Below, one piece after another: positions 37,601 through 44,635 of a stretch of 64,000 bases of DNA. The DNA comes from Liopterus haemorrhoidalis. Its lineage: Eukaryota; Arthropoda; Insecta; Coleoptera; Dytiscidae. Location of the stretch: assembly GCA_963971575.1 (NCBI GenBank), contig OZ020616.1, positions 3,368,924 through 3,432,923 on the forward strand, read 5' to 3'. The notes under the pieces were generated by a model, which did no database searches, had not been told where the DNA came from, and saw only the letters and a list, made by a program, of their open reading frames with translations. Made by a program: the position numbers and the translations under genes. How positions within the stretch are numbered: position 1 is the stretch's first letter; every line of letters starts with the position of its first letter.

Positions 37601-40600
37601 CAAGATGCCAGTCAGAGGCTTAATTTCGTAAATCAGGTGATTGAGCGATTTTCAACGTTTACCAACATTTTGTTTTCGGATGAAGCTCATTTTCATCTTA
37701 ATGGTCACGTAAATAAGCAGAACTGCCGCTACTGGAGTGCAACGAATCCGAAACGCAAACATCAGAAACCCCTACATTCGCCTAAAGTGACCGTATGGGC
37801 TGCGATGTCGGCGCGAGGAATTATCGGCCCTTACTTTTTTGAAGACGAAAGGGGGCGTGCAGTTACAGTGAATTCAGAGCGTTATGTGGAGATGTTAGAC
37901 AACTTCTTGGTACCTGAACTGCAAAACTTTCCTGGCTATAACCAAAGAACATGGTTCCAACAGGACGGAGCAACTTCACACACGTCCAATATGTCTCTGC
38001 CACGTTTTCGTGAAATTTTTTCAGGCAAATTGATCTCCCGGAGAGGTGACATAAATTGGCCTCCACGCAGTCCAGATTTAACCCCTATGGACTTTTTCCT
38101 ATGGGGTTATCTTAAATCTAAAGTTTACGCCAATAAACCGACTTCACTGGCGCATTTGAAAGAAAATATCCGTCACGAAATGGCAGCCATCCCTGAGTAC
38201 ACCTGCCGAGACGTCATAAGTAATTTTACTGTTCGATTAAATGAGTGCCGAGAACGCGAGGGTCTACATTTAGACGTTATTATTTTTAAGAAATAAATCC
38301 CCAAAAAGTGTATTTTAATAATTAATAAACATTTTTTCTATATACGGCTTACTTTTTTTTTAATCGATCCACTAAATATAAAATTTCTTTTGAGACACCT
38401 TGTATATAAATAAAATTGGAGGCTATATATATCTGTTTTTTGTTTCCAGGTATGACGTCATTTCATAGTTATCGTGAATGAACTTTAGCGAGTATTGGTG
38501 TACAAGAAACTTAGCAAGCTCTGACTCTTCGTGATATAGGATATTTGTTTGCATTGACCGTGTCCAATAAGAGAGTGGGAGTGATATAGACCATATTAGT
38601 AACTACGTCACAAAATGAGATTCAGTGCTGCCGTCTCGCGGTTGGATTCCTTTTATTTGAATTTAGCATGTTGTTTTTTTGTTAAATTGTATTTTGGAAA
38701 TATAAATTAAGTTTTCAAAGTAAGAAAGTGCTTCACATCAAAACTACAAGTCAATATTTATTTATTAAAATTCTTATTTTATACATTATAATTTAATATG
38801 TCATTATTTTTGCAAAACAATATTATTTTGAAGGTTAATTTTGAAAAATTTACGTTAATAATCGTTATTATGGCAAGTAACATAGCAATTAGTGTGTGTG
38901 TCATATTTAAATGGTTTAAAGGAATAATATGTTGTTTTTAATTTTCCATTATTGTTTTTCTTTTTGATCTGTCAAAAAACAAAAAGTTTGCAATTAATAA
39001 TGTAGATGTAATTGTTACAATTTGGAGCAAAACAATACACCAATATGCATTCTAAAACAAAATATTAATGATTACTTAGTGTTAATTAAATAAATACTAA
39101 AGATATTCCGATTTTCATATTATTTAAAAACGTAACCTATAAATATATCTTCAAATCCTTATTTATATATTTATAAAATCATTATTCTATAATATAAAGT
39201 ATCTGGACTGTATATATTAGTATATATTTATCAAAAATACATATTTTATGCTCCAAAATTGAAAATATTTATAAAATTAAGGTAACAAAAGTAATGTCCC
39301 ATGAATTTTAAACTTCAAAAGGAATCAGCTCTCAGATGGCAGCACATGTATGTGACGACACACTAATATGGTCTATTTGAGTACTGCACTGTATGTACAA
39401 CATTTGTACTGTATATCTTTAACACCTGCTGTCACTTATCAATATGTACGTTAAAAGTAATACCGGATATCCGTCAATTCCAGCCGTATTTAGTCAAAAA
39501 GTCATATTACTCAGCAAGGAAATTATGGTAACAAATAGGTAGACGCCCGGTAAAAATAAAACGAACTCCATGGAGTCAAAACCATTCAACATACAAGCCT
39601 GTGGCCCTCAACTTACACTTGACTAATACAATATAAAAAATATGTGACTAAGCAAACACAGCTCATATTCTTATTATAGTCACTGTTTTTCTATTTATAT
39701 TACAAATTTATTAAACCAATATTTTGTGATCAAAATGCAATACGTGTTGCTCCTAAAGCTTGTTAAGCAGTCCCAAATTTAGCCACAAGCTTCGGCGTAT
39801 GGTCTCACGTTCCGAAGGGCCTTACATTTTGGTTTTAAGATTCCTTTAAATACAGAGGTACATCAAAATTCAAAAATTCCTGTTGTACTATTTCGTTTCA
39901 CACAAATATATATTACTTAGGCCCGGTTTTTCCACCTTCAGATAAAGTTCCAGGTAACTCTCTGACAGATAAGGTTATTTGTAACTTCATCTGCTGAGTA
40001 AATGTCAATATCGGATGGTTATCTAACGGATAATGAGACTGACGTATTGAATTCACTGACTGATATTGACATTTATTCAGCAGATGAAGTTACAAATAAC
40101 CTTATCTGTCAGATAGTTACCTGGAACTTTATCTGAAGGTGGAAAGACCGGGCCTTAGAATTTTTTCAGATTTTTAGTTTAAACCATCTGGGCAACAGGG
40201 TGTGGGACAACATTTTTGCATAATTTTGGCAAAAATCGCGTCAAAATAATTTTGCAGAAATAAAATTTTGATCGTCAATCCACGTACTAAGGGCTTTCAT
40301 TTGATAGCTTACACAGAATTTAAAAAAAAAAAAAAAAAATTCCGATGTGCAGATATTTGTTTATACTTTTAGAGGAATATGTTTTTTAGATGTTTTAGTA
40401 TTTTCCCTATGTGCGGGTCAAAGAGTTGTATAAGCATGCCAAATTTCAACTCTCTAGGTTTATCTGTTTGGCTACAATTTTTACCGAACAGACAGACGAC
40501 AAAATGACGGTATAAGGGTTTTTTGGTCATACCTGCAAAACCCTAAAAATATAGAAATATAGTCAGCTATAAAATATCAATTTTGATCAAGACTAAATTC

Positions 40601-42711
40601 AATAATAAATATCTAAATCAGTGGTTCTCAACCTTTTTTAGGTGAACCGCGGCACCCTATTATTAAATATGTCACTATTTAGTCAATTTAAAGTATAATC
40701 GTGATGTGGAAAAAAAAACAATAATATTACAATTACATAATATGTACAGACGATTCCGCTTAATTGGGGCAGCCGCTTATTTGGGACAAATCTCAAAGAA
40801 CAGAAACCAAACCAAGGAACCAACAGTAAATTTACATGTTTAATTGGGACAATACTCCGCTTAATTGGGACAGTTAAGATCACAGTACATATTATGTTAC
40901 ATATATTCTCAAGAAAATGTACAAAGAATTTAATATTACAGCGTTATTTTATGCAGGAAGGAAATGAAGGGAGCCCTACATCCGCACTGAATACCTGTGC
41001 TGATTTTGTAGAAGTGAAATGTTACAAAAACAAAAGACAAACTACACTTGACGCATTTTTGCATTGAATTAAATTGTATGTACCTATTTATTATTTTATT
41101 TTGGAATTTATTATTATTTTTTCTTAAAAGTTTATATTTTTTGGTTATATGTAATTTATAGTTTTGTCCAAGAGTTTATAAAATAAAATTATTGAAAGAA
41201 AAATATGCATAGTTTAATTTTTAGTGAAATTCGCTTAATTGGGGCAGCCGCTTAATTGGGCCAAAATGCCTAAGTCCCGATGTGTCCCAATTAAGCGGAA
41301 TCGACTGTATTTAAAGATCATCAATTTCTTCGATTCGGTCTTCGATTCCGAGAATAGCGGCGAATTTATTTTGAAAACCTCGCGGCACCCTGGTTTAGAA
41401 CCACTGATTTTAAAACGTTTGACCTTAAAGTTAAAAAAATACAGCCTATTGCGGTTTTTTGTAAGAAGGTTGAAGACCACCTTTAGATGGTCTATGTTAG
41501 TCGAAAATAGTCATTGTTGCTGTGCGCCAAAAATTTTAATTAACACCTACAAATTATTTACAAATGAAATAACTGTCATACATAAACAGTGCAGTATCCT
41601 CTTAATTAACAGAAATATAGGAATTCAAAGTTGTTTACCAATAACCGTATATACAACAAAAAAATATAGCAAATATAATTTTAACTGTAAAATATTAATA
41701 TATACCAGAATGAACTGCCTGATCTTCATCATCAACATATCTTCTTCGTTTTCTATCCTTATAATCTCTTTGCAGAAAATTAGTAGTAGTTTCTTTAACA
41801 TCATTCTCCGAATGATCAACACATTTAGAGGTCAATGTTTTTAATAAAGACGGACTTCTAATTAGCTTTGTCGAATTAGTACGTCGAATAAAATTAAAAC
41901 CAGCTACTAATTTATTTGATTGTGACTTCGGTGGTTCTTGAGGTAAAAGAGCAATCTCTCTGGGTTTACATAAGGTCTGACGATTTCCAAAATCCAAACA
42001 CATTTTAGGGGACAGGTTATTTGGTAGAGTTAAACATCTGCTCTTTACTAAAAAGGTATTTGATACATTGAAACTGTTCCTCTCAGGTGAATCAGGTACG
42101 GCAGGTGTTCCTTGGTTGTATCTATCTGTGTTTTTATTTGGTGTATAAACTTTTCTGTCTGTTTCAAAAGAAAGGGCTAAAGTGTTATTTATAATAGCCT
42201 TCTGACTTTCGAAGAAACGTAACGCGAACGCACCTTTGCTTTTGTCATGACTCACATTAAAAGAATCTTCAGATAATGTTTTATTATGATCTTGTTTCCT
42301 TTCAGAAGACATTTTTAAATCTTTAAAATATTCTAAAGAATGTCTATCACTTTCAATATTATTTATTTTATCACAATTGTCGTTAGATAATCTTGAACAT
42401 GTTTTGTGTGCGCAGTTTATCTTAAACATTCCATCAGGCGTCAATTTATCAAATTTTATATTCTCATCCGGGCTTTCGTTCCAAACGCAATGCTGCGAAA
42501 CACATGTTCTCTCATTAAAACATCTGCTAACTTTAGAATCATTGGTCAAAGAAGATCCACTAGGCGACCTAAACAATCCAGCTAGTGCATTTATCTTTCT
42601 CAAGGGTTTAAGCACTGGTTTACTGCATTCCTCAACAGACCTGTTGATCTCACTCTCAGGCAAAGAAACATAAAATGTAGACCTTCGTCGACCACTATCA
42701 CCCTCTAACAT
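15022..42711 (-). CDS. raskol: SynGAP/DAB2IP/RASAL-family Ras GTPase-activating protein (raskol-like), 8 coding exons
   Basis: A GAP that speeds GTP hydrolysis by Ras/Rap at membranes. Exons on the minus strand: 42711-41706, 34234-33956, 29257-29107, 26311-25809, 23421-22903, 21054-20888, 19241-17569, 15289-15022. All introns are GT...AG and every junction keeps phase, giving 4566 nt = 1521 residues plus TAA. Order: disordered N-terminus (1-335); basic Ser-rich linker (372-388) and PH region (to about 480); C2 (about 497-615); RasGAP (about 630-880) with arginine finger R691 in [18 protein letters not shown] at 801-809 and the [15 protein letters not shown] block (832-846); YIDLGKQL at 900-907; disordered 910-1380; C-terminal coiled coil (about 1386-1515). 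Domain order and the C-terminal coiled coil match SynGAP/DAB2IP and Drosophila raskol rather than p120 or NF1 GAPs. Introns are filled with transposons, but none breaks an exon. Confidence 0.93.
15855..17298 (+). mobile_element. Family A element carrying tRNA-like type 4, split by a MITE
   Basis: Left part from ATGATGATTATTTGGGACGCC (subfamily shared with 24668 and 44636), right end ...CATACCTAAAAAACCCTAAAAA. The tRNA-like segment at 16217-16292 (minus) has box A-like TAGTGTAATGGTTAGCG and a degenerate box B (GGTTCGCTCCG). Its sequence differs from that in the other copies although the flanks (ATGCAAAAAAAACAGAAAAAAT and AAAAACACAAAAAATGCG) are the same. Confidence 0.6.
16581..17054. mobile_element. 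PIF-like MITE (family X, 474 bp, TTA duplication)
   Basis: Ends TCTGTCTCATTTTGTAATACG and its near-perfect inverse, flanked by TTA (16578-16580 and 17055-17057). Inserted into family A sequence (TACCGTATTA|TACTCAG). Fragments recur at 13935, 4855 and possibly position 1. Confidence 0.75.
17569..19241 (-). CDS. raskol: raskol exon 7 (end of GAP region, long disordered region, start of coiled coil)
   Basis: Acceptor CTTTGCAG|ACT, donor GCAAG|GTAATT. It encodes residues 876-1432. The start, with [18 protein letters not shown], continues the conserved block after the GAP domain. About 450 residues follow rich in S, N, T, P and Y with no fold apparent, then [20 protein letters not shown] begins the coiled coil at about 1387. 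An open frame of this length cannot be chance. Confidence 0.93.
20002..20290. mobile_element. hAT-like terminal fragment with GAGGACC repeats
   Basis: Starts CAGTGGCGCGCCCATGAGG and holds diverged AGTGAGGACC-poly(T) units (20085-20225). It then joins the broken side of the DD41D fragment. CAGTGGCG is a common hAT terminus; the other end and a target duplication are not identified. Confidence 0.4.
20291..20794 (-). pseudogene. DD41D mariner-like transposase, 5' fragment
   Basis: Minus-strand copy of the first 500 bp of the 37093 element: TIR CAAGGTGTCTCAAAAGAAAT at 20794 downward, preceded by TA. The HTH region is readable ([35 protein letters not shown]). It is cut after LVQELKPQ, before the first catalytic Asp, where it meets another repeat. 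Very few differences from the intact copy imply recent activity. Confidence 0.85.
20888..21054 (-). CDS. raskol: raskol exon 6 (C-terminal part of RasGAP domain)
   Basis: Acceptor TTTCAG|AA, donor TCC|GTAAGT. Residues E820 to S875 with [18 protein letters not shown], the conserved helix that packs beside the Ras-binding groove in RasGAPs. Confidence 0.93.
21055..22902 (-). other. raskol intron 5, composite repeat
   Basis: Contains AAGGTGTATCAAGATAGAGG at 21109 (a related piece is at 26385-26470). Inverted motifs CAAAGTTTTAAGAATAGGGG (21217) and its complement (22150-22190) may mark one non-autonomous element. 22830-22870 (ATGACGTCATTTCATAGTTA...) recurs at 38452-38490. Confidence 0.4.
21545..21730 (+). 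pseudogene. Short transposon-like ORF start
   Basis: From ATG, 61 codons starting [20 protein letters not shown], then [17 protein letters not shown], then hydrophobic sequence and a stop. The first 41 residues look like genuine protein and end where GGTGTCAAAG could be read as intron or as decay. It recalls N-termini of insect transposon-associated proteins, but I cannot name the family. Confidence 0.3.
22903..23421 (-). CDS. raskol: raskol exon 5 (RasGAP catalytic core)
   Basis: Acceptor TTTTTTTAG|GT, donor AACG|GTGAGT. Residues 648-819 hold the arginine finger (R691 in [15 protein letters not shown]), CEVDPLKV, and the structural [15 protein letters not shown] signature. All residues expected for an active RasGAP are present. 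Confidence 0.95.
23542..24540 (+). mobile_element. PIF/Harbinger-like element with decayed transposase N-terminus
   Basis: Inverted ends CGGGTCTATTCTATATCTT (left) and CGGGTCTATTCTGTATCTT (complement of right). At 23789-23985 the plus strand encodes [17 protein letters not shown]..., then a stop and [19 protein letters not shown] with PFNLPEETF. The '(R)DxxDPFxLPxExF' pattern is the Harbinger nuclease N-terminus. Stops follow and the catalytic domain is missing. Confidence 0.6.
24668..25736 (+). mobile_element. Family A element carrying tRNA-like type 2
   Basis: Complete from AAATTGACGTGAAGTGTGAAT to CCTACAAAACCCTAAAAA. The tRNA-like segment (25072-25158, minus) has a perfect box B, GGTTCGAATCC, and a box A-like TGGCGTGGTTGG. 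The right end is about 73 bp from the exon 4 donor. Confidence 0.65.
25634..25684 (+). repeat. (GACA)n microsatellite
   Basis: About eleven tetranucleotide units in the expected microsatellite slot of family A. It makes artefactual TDRQ/SVCL repeats in every frame. Confidence 0.9.
25809..26311 (-). CDS. raskol: raskol exon 4 (end of PH region, C2 domain, start of GAP domain)
   Basis: Acceptor TTTCTAG|T, donor ATAG|GTAAGT. Residues 480-646: [20 protein letters not shown] opens the C2 domain; [11 protein letters not shown] and [10 protein letters not shown] are the matching internal and terminal C2 strands; [19 protein letters not shown] begins the RasGAP helices. KKRYYCEL is near-invariant in SynGAP-type C2 domains. 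Confidence 0.95.
26477..27675 (-). mobile_element. IS630-like DDE element with its catalytic core deleted
   Basis: Inverted ends TAGTCGTATTGCTGATAGG and TAGTCGGATTGCTGATAGG, TA on both sides. On the minus strand the N-terminal HTH (27571 down: [19 protein letters not shown]) runs into [16 protein letters not shown]. After a frameshift near 27225 the frame becomes [19 protein letters not shown] to [16 protein letters not shown] and stop at 26929. The Glu of NPIELIW is the third catalytic residue; the part with the first two Asp is missing. It is therefore a non-autonomous deletion derivative. A terminal fragment lies at 9640-9983. Confidence 0.7.
27894..29080. mobile_element. Family Y element with GCCGCATTCAGA ends
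   Basis: Left TTTAAAGCCGCATTCAGAACTC, right GAGCTCTGAATGCGGCTTAA, both next to TTAA-like flanks, which would suit a piggyBac-type element (inference). A family D element occupies 28057-28681. A partial copy is at 10795-10920. Confidence 0.45.
28057..28681. mobile_element. Family D element, longer variant
   Basis: Same ends as the copies at 7964 and 62214 (TAGGGAAAAATTGCTAAGCG ... TTCCCCTA) but 625 bp long, with about 350 bp of extra interior (28145-28520) that has no obvious gene. Confidence 0.55.
29107..29257 (-). CDS. raskol: raskol exon 3 (PH domain core)
   Basis: Acceptor TTTTTTCTAG|GT, donor TACAG|GTAAGA. Residues 430-478, with [12 protein letters not shown] and [14 protein letters not shown], the last two strands and C-terminal helix (conserved Trp) of a PH domain. 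Confidence 0.93.
30253..30269. repeat. Poly(G) tract
   Basis: Run of G of about 15 or more in CCCGGGG...GGTAAT. A poly(C) run is at 31386-31397. Lengths may be assembly-uncertain. Confidence 0.8.
30284..30442 (-). pseudogene. Exon-like coding piece inside the hAT element (1)
   Basis: Acceptor TTTCAG|AGC, 53 codons in phase 0, donor ACGCAG|GTTAAT. Encodes [17 protein letters not shown], then [18 protein letters not shown] and [11 protein letters not shown]. It does not belong to the RasGAP: the flanking RasGAP exons join in phase without it, and it contains a stop in their phase. Family not recognised. Confidence 0.45.
30564..30629 (-). pseudogene. Exon-like coding piece inside the hAT element (2)
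   Basis: Acceptor ATACAG|GTG, 22 codons in phase 0 ([19 protein letters not shown] then EDE), donor GATGAG|GTATAA. Joins in phase to the next piece (30442-30284). Either a captured host-gene fragment or part of an unfamiliar transposon protein. Confidence 0.4.
31527..32001 (-). mobile_element. Family B element, internally shortened, reverse orientation
   Basis: From AATCAGCTGTGGCCACCACAG to TATATATGTTGGCGGTCGG; (GACG)/(GACA) microsatellite at 31840-31878. Part of the middle seen at 11540-11640 is missing. Confidence 0.6.
32152..32970. mobile_element. hAT-type element with GAGCCGGCTC-rich interior
   Basis: Ends TAGAGATGGGTCGTTCATG and (inverted) TAGAGATGGGAATTTCGG, flanked by GTACGGAT / CTACGGAT (7 of 8 matching). 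The interior has many ACTGAGCCGG-like words and an internal minisatellite. A truncated copy begins at 46548. Confidence 0.65.
32598..32855. repeat. Minisatellite, about 66-76 bp unit, 4 copies
   Basis: Units of the form TCTAAGCGACGTTCTACCTA followed by CGAGCGAACGACCGACAACT. They begin near 32604, 32670, 32737 and 32813; the last two are more diverged. The copy at 46548 ends before this region. Confidence 0.7.
33956..34234 (-). CDS. raskol: raskol exon 2 (basic linker and start of PH region)
   Basis: Acceptor TTTTTTAG|AT, donor TTTAG|GTGAGA. Residues 337-428 with [17 protein letters not shown] (372-388) and SRSHESLLS (412-420). The KRTKS...KLER and SHESLL motifs are specific to the SynGAP/DAB2IP/RASAL2 group and make the family call secure. 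Confidence 0.93.
34767..35462. repeat. Two family B pieces as an inverted repeat
   Basis: 34767-35222 is a reverse copy (ATCAGCTGTGGCCACCACAG...) and 35223-35462 a forward piece ending GGCGGTCGG...GACCACAGCTGATATTT. They meet at CACGTGTA|CGACTTGATC, forming a large imperfect hairpin. Confidence 0.6.
35982..36858. mobile_element. hAT element (877 bp) with 8-bp target duplication
   Basis: Ends TAGAGTTGCCAGG and (inverted) TAAGGTTGCCAGG, flanked by TACCCAGG at 35974-35981 and 36859-36866. Includes a hAT transposase C-terminus on the minus strand. Confidence 0.8.
36495..36650 (-). pseudogene. hAT transposase C-terminal (dimerisation) fragment
   Basis: Minus-strand frame [20 protein letters not shown], then [19 protein letters not shown] and a stop at 36497-36495. 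The '(A)xxERVFS...W...RN.L...TV' pattern is the hAT dimerisation domain. The rest of the transposase is gone. Confidence 0.75.
37093..38402 (+). mobile_element. Complete DD41D mariner-like element (1310 bp)
   Basis: 30-bp terminal inverted repeats beginning CAAGGTGTCTCAAAAGAAAT, identical at both ends, with TA at 37091-37092 and 38403-38404. Its transposase frame is open end to end. It sits inside intron 1, in the opposite orientation to the host gene. A truncated relative is at 20291-20794. Confidence 0.9.
37169..38296 (+). CDS. DD41D Tc1/mariner-superfamily transposase (rosa/Visitor-like), apparently intact
   Basis: Cut-and-paste transposase. The first ATG inside the frame is 37169 (MSIGSLALG...); the next, at 37208 ([18 protein letters not shown]), starts where family proteins usually begin and gives 362 residues, so 37208 is the likelier start. 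N-terminal helix-turn-helix ([19 protein letters not shown]); catalytic Asp in FSDEAHF, in FQQDGATSH and in [13 protein letters not shown], with 41 residues between the second and third Asp, hence DD41D. The frame is uninterrupted to TAA. This spacing is known from rosa-type elements; the assignment rests on the spacing and overall pattern. Whether it is active cannot be judged from sequence. Confidence 0.9.
   Translation: MSIGSLALGNSIAMERFSGADHALCVREFYKNGDSATVARRIFYSIRGFRHLNDAPSIPLIRHWVKKFEETGTTLDKSKSRRPRSSRTVENVENVNQSVRDDPNLSIRKRASALNVHRSSLHRIMHKDLKLHPYKIQLVQELKPQDASQRLNFVNQVIERFSTFTNILFSDEAHFHLNGHVNKQNCRYWSATNPKRKHQKPLHSPKVTVWAAMSARGIIGPYFFEDERGRAVTVNSERYVEMLDNFLVPELQNFPGYNQRTWFQQDGATSHTSNMSLPRFREIFSGKLISRRGDINWPPRSPDLTPMDFFLWGYLKSKVYANKPTSLAHLKENIRHEMAAIPEYTCRDVISNFTVRLNECREREGLHLDVIIFKK
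38587..39376. mobile_element. MITE with ATAGACCATATTAGT ends
   Basis: Left ATAGACCATATTAGTAACTACG, then GTGCTGCCGTCTC; the inverse occurs on the right (GAGAGC...TGGCAGCAC...ACTAATATGGTCTAT). The interior is AT-rich with no gene. Confidence 0.55.
39868..40549 (+). mobile_element. Family A element, 5'-truncated, split by a MITE
   Basis: Starts within family A at TCAAAAATTCCTGTTGTACT and ends TACCTGCAAAACCCTAAAAA. It lacks the tRNA-like region. Confidence 0.6.
39920..40154. mobile_element. Fold-back PIF/Harbinger-like MITE (235 bp)
   Basis: Nearly symmetric arms of about 95 bp starting GGCCCGGTTTTTCCACCTTC, flanked by TTA (39917-39919 and 40155-40157). Removing it restores ATTACTTAGAATTTTTT as found in other family A copies. 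A relic end of the same family is at 30215-30236. Confidence 0.8.
40747..41307 (+). mobile_element. Tigger/pogo-like element
   Basis: Ends CAGACGATTCCGCTTAATTG and (inverted) CAGTCGATTCCGCTTAATTG, TA on both sides, with a repeated CGCTTAATTGGGGCAG subterminal motif. Holds a transposase C-terminus at 40954-41067. Confidence 0.75.
40954..41067 (+). pseudogene. Tigger transposase C-terminal fragment
   Basis: Frame [20 protein letters not shown], then [13 protein letters not shown] and stop. The terminal '(K)RQTTLDxF' is characteristic of pogo/Tigger transposases. Confidence 0.7.
41706..42711 (-). CDS. raskol: raskol exon 1 (N-terminal disordered region)
   Basis: Starts at ATG 42711-42709 in an AAAATG context with an in-frame TAG 18 nt upstream, so the start is well fixed. 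335 codons plus one base to donor TTCTG|GTATAT. Begins [20 protein letters not shown] and includes [16 protein letters not shown]; otherwise low-complexity, S/N/K-rich, no domain. It is joined to exon 2 by phase and by lying alone upstream; the join is inferred, but an open frame of this length with a matching donor is strong. Confidence 0.8.
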
Positions 42712-43392
42712 TTTAAATTTTAAACTCTAAGTACGTAACGTTTTAAAATAACCATAAATACACCAAATCAACAACATATCACTGAAATAACACTAATTAA
42801 TCACTAGTTTTGTTTAAATAAACACCGAAATCAATTCATTTTACACACACATTGAACAAAACACAGAGGTATGAATTAAAAATGTACTTCATATTAAAAA
42901 GGCACTATAATTATTAAACTAAACAGTGACAATGACACAATTTAGTTTTAAATACCTTTTACCAACTTTTCAAAACAACTAAATACAAACACTAAGCAAG
43001 AGCGAACCTATACACAACGCTTACACCATAGAAAAAAGTTCTTTTTAGAATGGTATCTCGTGTACTGGGCTTTGGTGAAGAGTTCGACTGCAGCGCTACA
43101 TCGCTGCAGCGGTCGCACGCGAGATTAATTTGAGCGATACATTAGAACCAAAATACATATATTGTTCAATTTATTTTATCAATGTTAAAAATGTATTTAA
43201 TTCTTAAATGCTCTATACATTTTAGTAAAATAACATTTAAAAGTTTAAATACATTTTTAAAATTATTAACATCAATAAAGCATATAAACGATTTTAGGGA
43301 AAAAAATACAACAATTAATAGATAATAATTTTATATTTACTAAAATATATCATTTTACAAATATTTCATTGTACAATAAACAATATTAATAA
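42712..43392 (-). promoter_or_regulatory. 5' flank of raskol exon 1
   Basis: 42712-43020 would be 5' UTR and proximal upstream sequence. A small GC-richer patch with CTGCAGCGCTACATCGCTGC (about 43087-43125) is the only non-AT-rich stretch nearby and a candidate core promoter. No TATA or initiator can be chosen with confidence. Confidence 0.3.
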
Positions 43393-43862
43393 TAAATAAA
43401 CAAAAAATTGCAAAAAAAATCTTAATACTAAACATTAACAAGAAAATAAAGTGAAAAGCAAAGAAAATGCGTCACTTCTATTTTTAAAATGAAGAACATA
43501 AAGTGACAAGCAAATATATGCGTCACTTTTATTTTTACATAAACAATAACCAAAAAATTACAAAAAAAAGTTAATACTAAACATTAACAAGAAAATAAAG
43601 TGAAAAGCAAAGAAAATGCGTCACTTTTATTTTTAAAATGAAGAAAATAAAGTGACAAGCAAATATATGCGTCACTTTTATTTTTACATAAACAATAACC
43701 AAAAAATTACAAAAAAAAGTTATGTAATACTAAACATTAACAAGAAAATAAAGTGAAAAGCAAAGAAAATGCGTCACTTTTATTTCTAAAATGAAGAAAA
43801 TAAAGTAACAAGCAAATAAATGCGTCACTTTTATTTTTACATAAACAATAAACAAAAAATTC
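43393..43862. repeat. Minisatellite, about 150-bp unit, 3 copies
   Basis: Units start near 43433, 43582 and 43735 (spacing 149 and 153), with CATTAACAAGAAAATAAAGT. Each unit holds two AAAGTGA...TCACTTT inverted pairs. It lies 0.7-1.15 kb upstream of the first RasGAP codon. Confidence 0.75.
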
Positions 43863-44635
43863 ACATTTCGGCACAGCACAACGTCTAACACGCGTAGGCA
43901 CTATATTAAATTAGTAATGAACTGAATTAATACTCTGTAGCACAAGAAACTGATACACAAAGGTAAACTTCACGTTAACTCAACAATTAATATTTACTGA
44001 TACACAAATATCTGAATGTGGCCATAATGGCGTCTAGCGACAAGAACACAAAAATCACAAGTAAAATGGAAGGGATTTGGGGGCGGAGCTTAGAGCTCAG
44101 TGGCGACACAACGGTCGCCCACAACATTAACTGTGCCTACACTTGGGCAATACGAGTTACCACCCCATGGCTTACACAACTGTAGACTTCATAAAACTGG
44201 TTTCCTATTCTCCCACCAAGTGTTGGGTTACTTATGGTGGACCAATTGAGTTATGGTTGTGTGGGCGAGGCAGATTATAAGACAGTGAATGAGCTGACTC
44301 ATTAACTAATATCGTTGTATTTAACAACAGTTATTTTTAAAAATCATGTACATATTGAATACCTTAAAATTATGATGTTATTGTACATCTAAAATTAGCA
44401 AATATTTATTTGCGGTTTTAGATATTAAGTAAAGTTTAATAATTGTCAGGTCTAAACATATGATAACATGGGCGTTACTAATATTTTTTCATGGGACTAA
44501 GTTTATTTAATTTATATAAATAAAATGTAGCTGTTTCTTTATAGTCCACATACATGATTTCTATACGTTTTAGGGAGGTAGACCAATAAATAGACCCAGA
44601 TATATGTACACTAAAAAAATTGTCTACCCAGGATT
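43863..44635. other. Intergenic sequence with a GC-richer patch
   Basis: 44060-44290 is less AT-rich (GGGGGCGGAGC, GTCGCCCACAAC, and GTTGTGTGGGCGA as an inverted partner). It may be an unclassified element or a distal promoter; no coding exon found. Confidence 0.3.

Larger units (their letters stand above)
40619..41406. mobile_element. hAT-like element interrupted by Tigger
   Basis: Ends CAGTGGTTCTCAACCTTTTT and (inverted) CAGTGGTTCTAAACCAGGG, each next to GCGGCACCCT. The flanks are AT-rich, so the 8-bp duplication is not clear. Confidence 0.6.
34235..41705 (-). other. raskol intron 1, transposon-rich
   Basis: Contains a reverse family A fragment (34432-34670), an inverted family B pair (34767-35462), an hAT (35982-36858), the intact DD41D element (37093-38402), a MITE (38587-39376), family A with a nested MITE (39868-40549), and an hAT with nested Tigger (40619-41406). 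35480-35940 resembles a very diverged family A copy; no host gene is seen. Confidence 0.6.

Noticed and set aside
41239..41844. 201-codon plus-strand open frame
   Set aside because: Starts in a Tigger terminus and runs antisense into RasGAP exon 1; no protein character.
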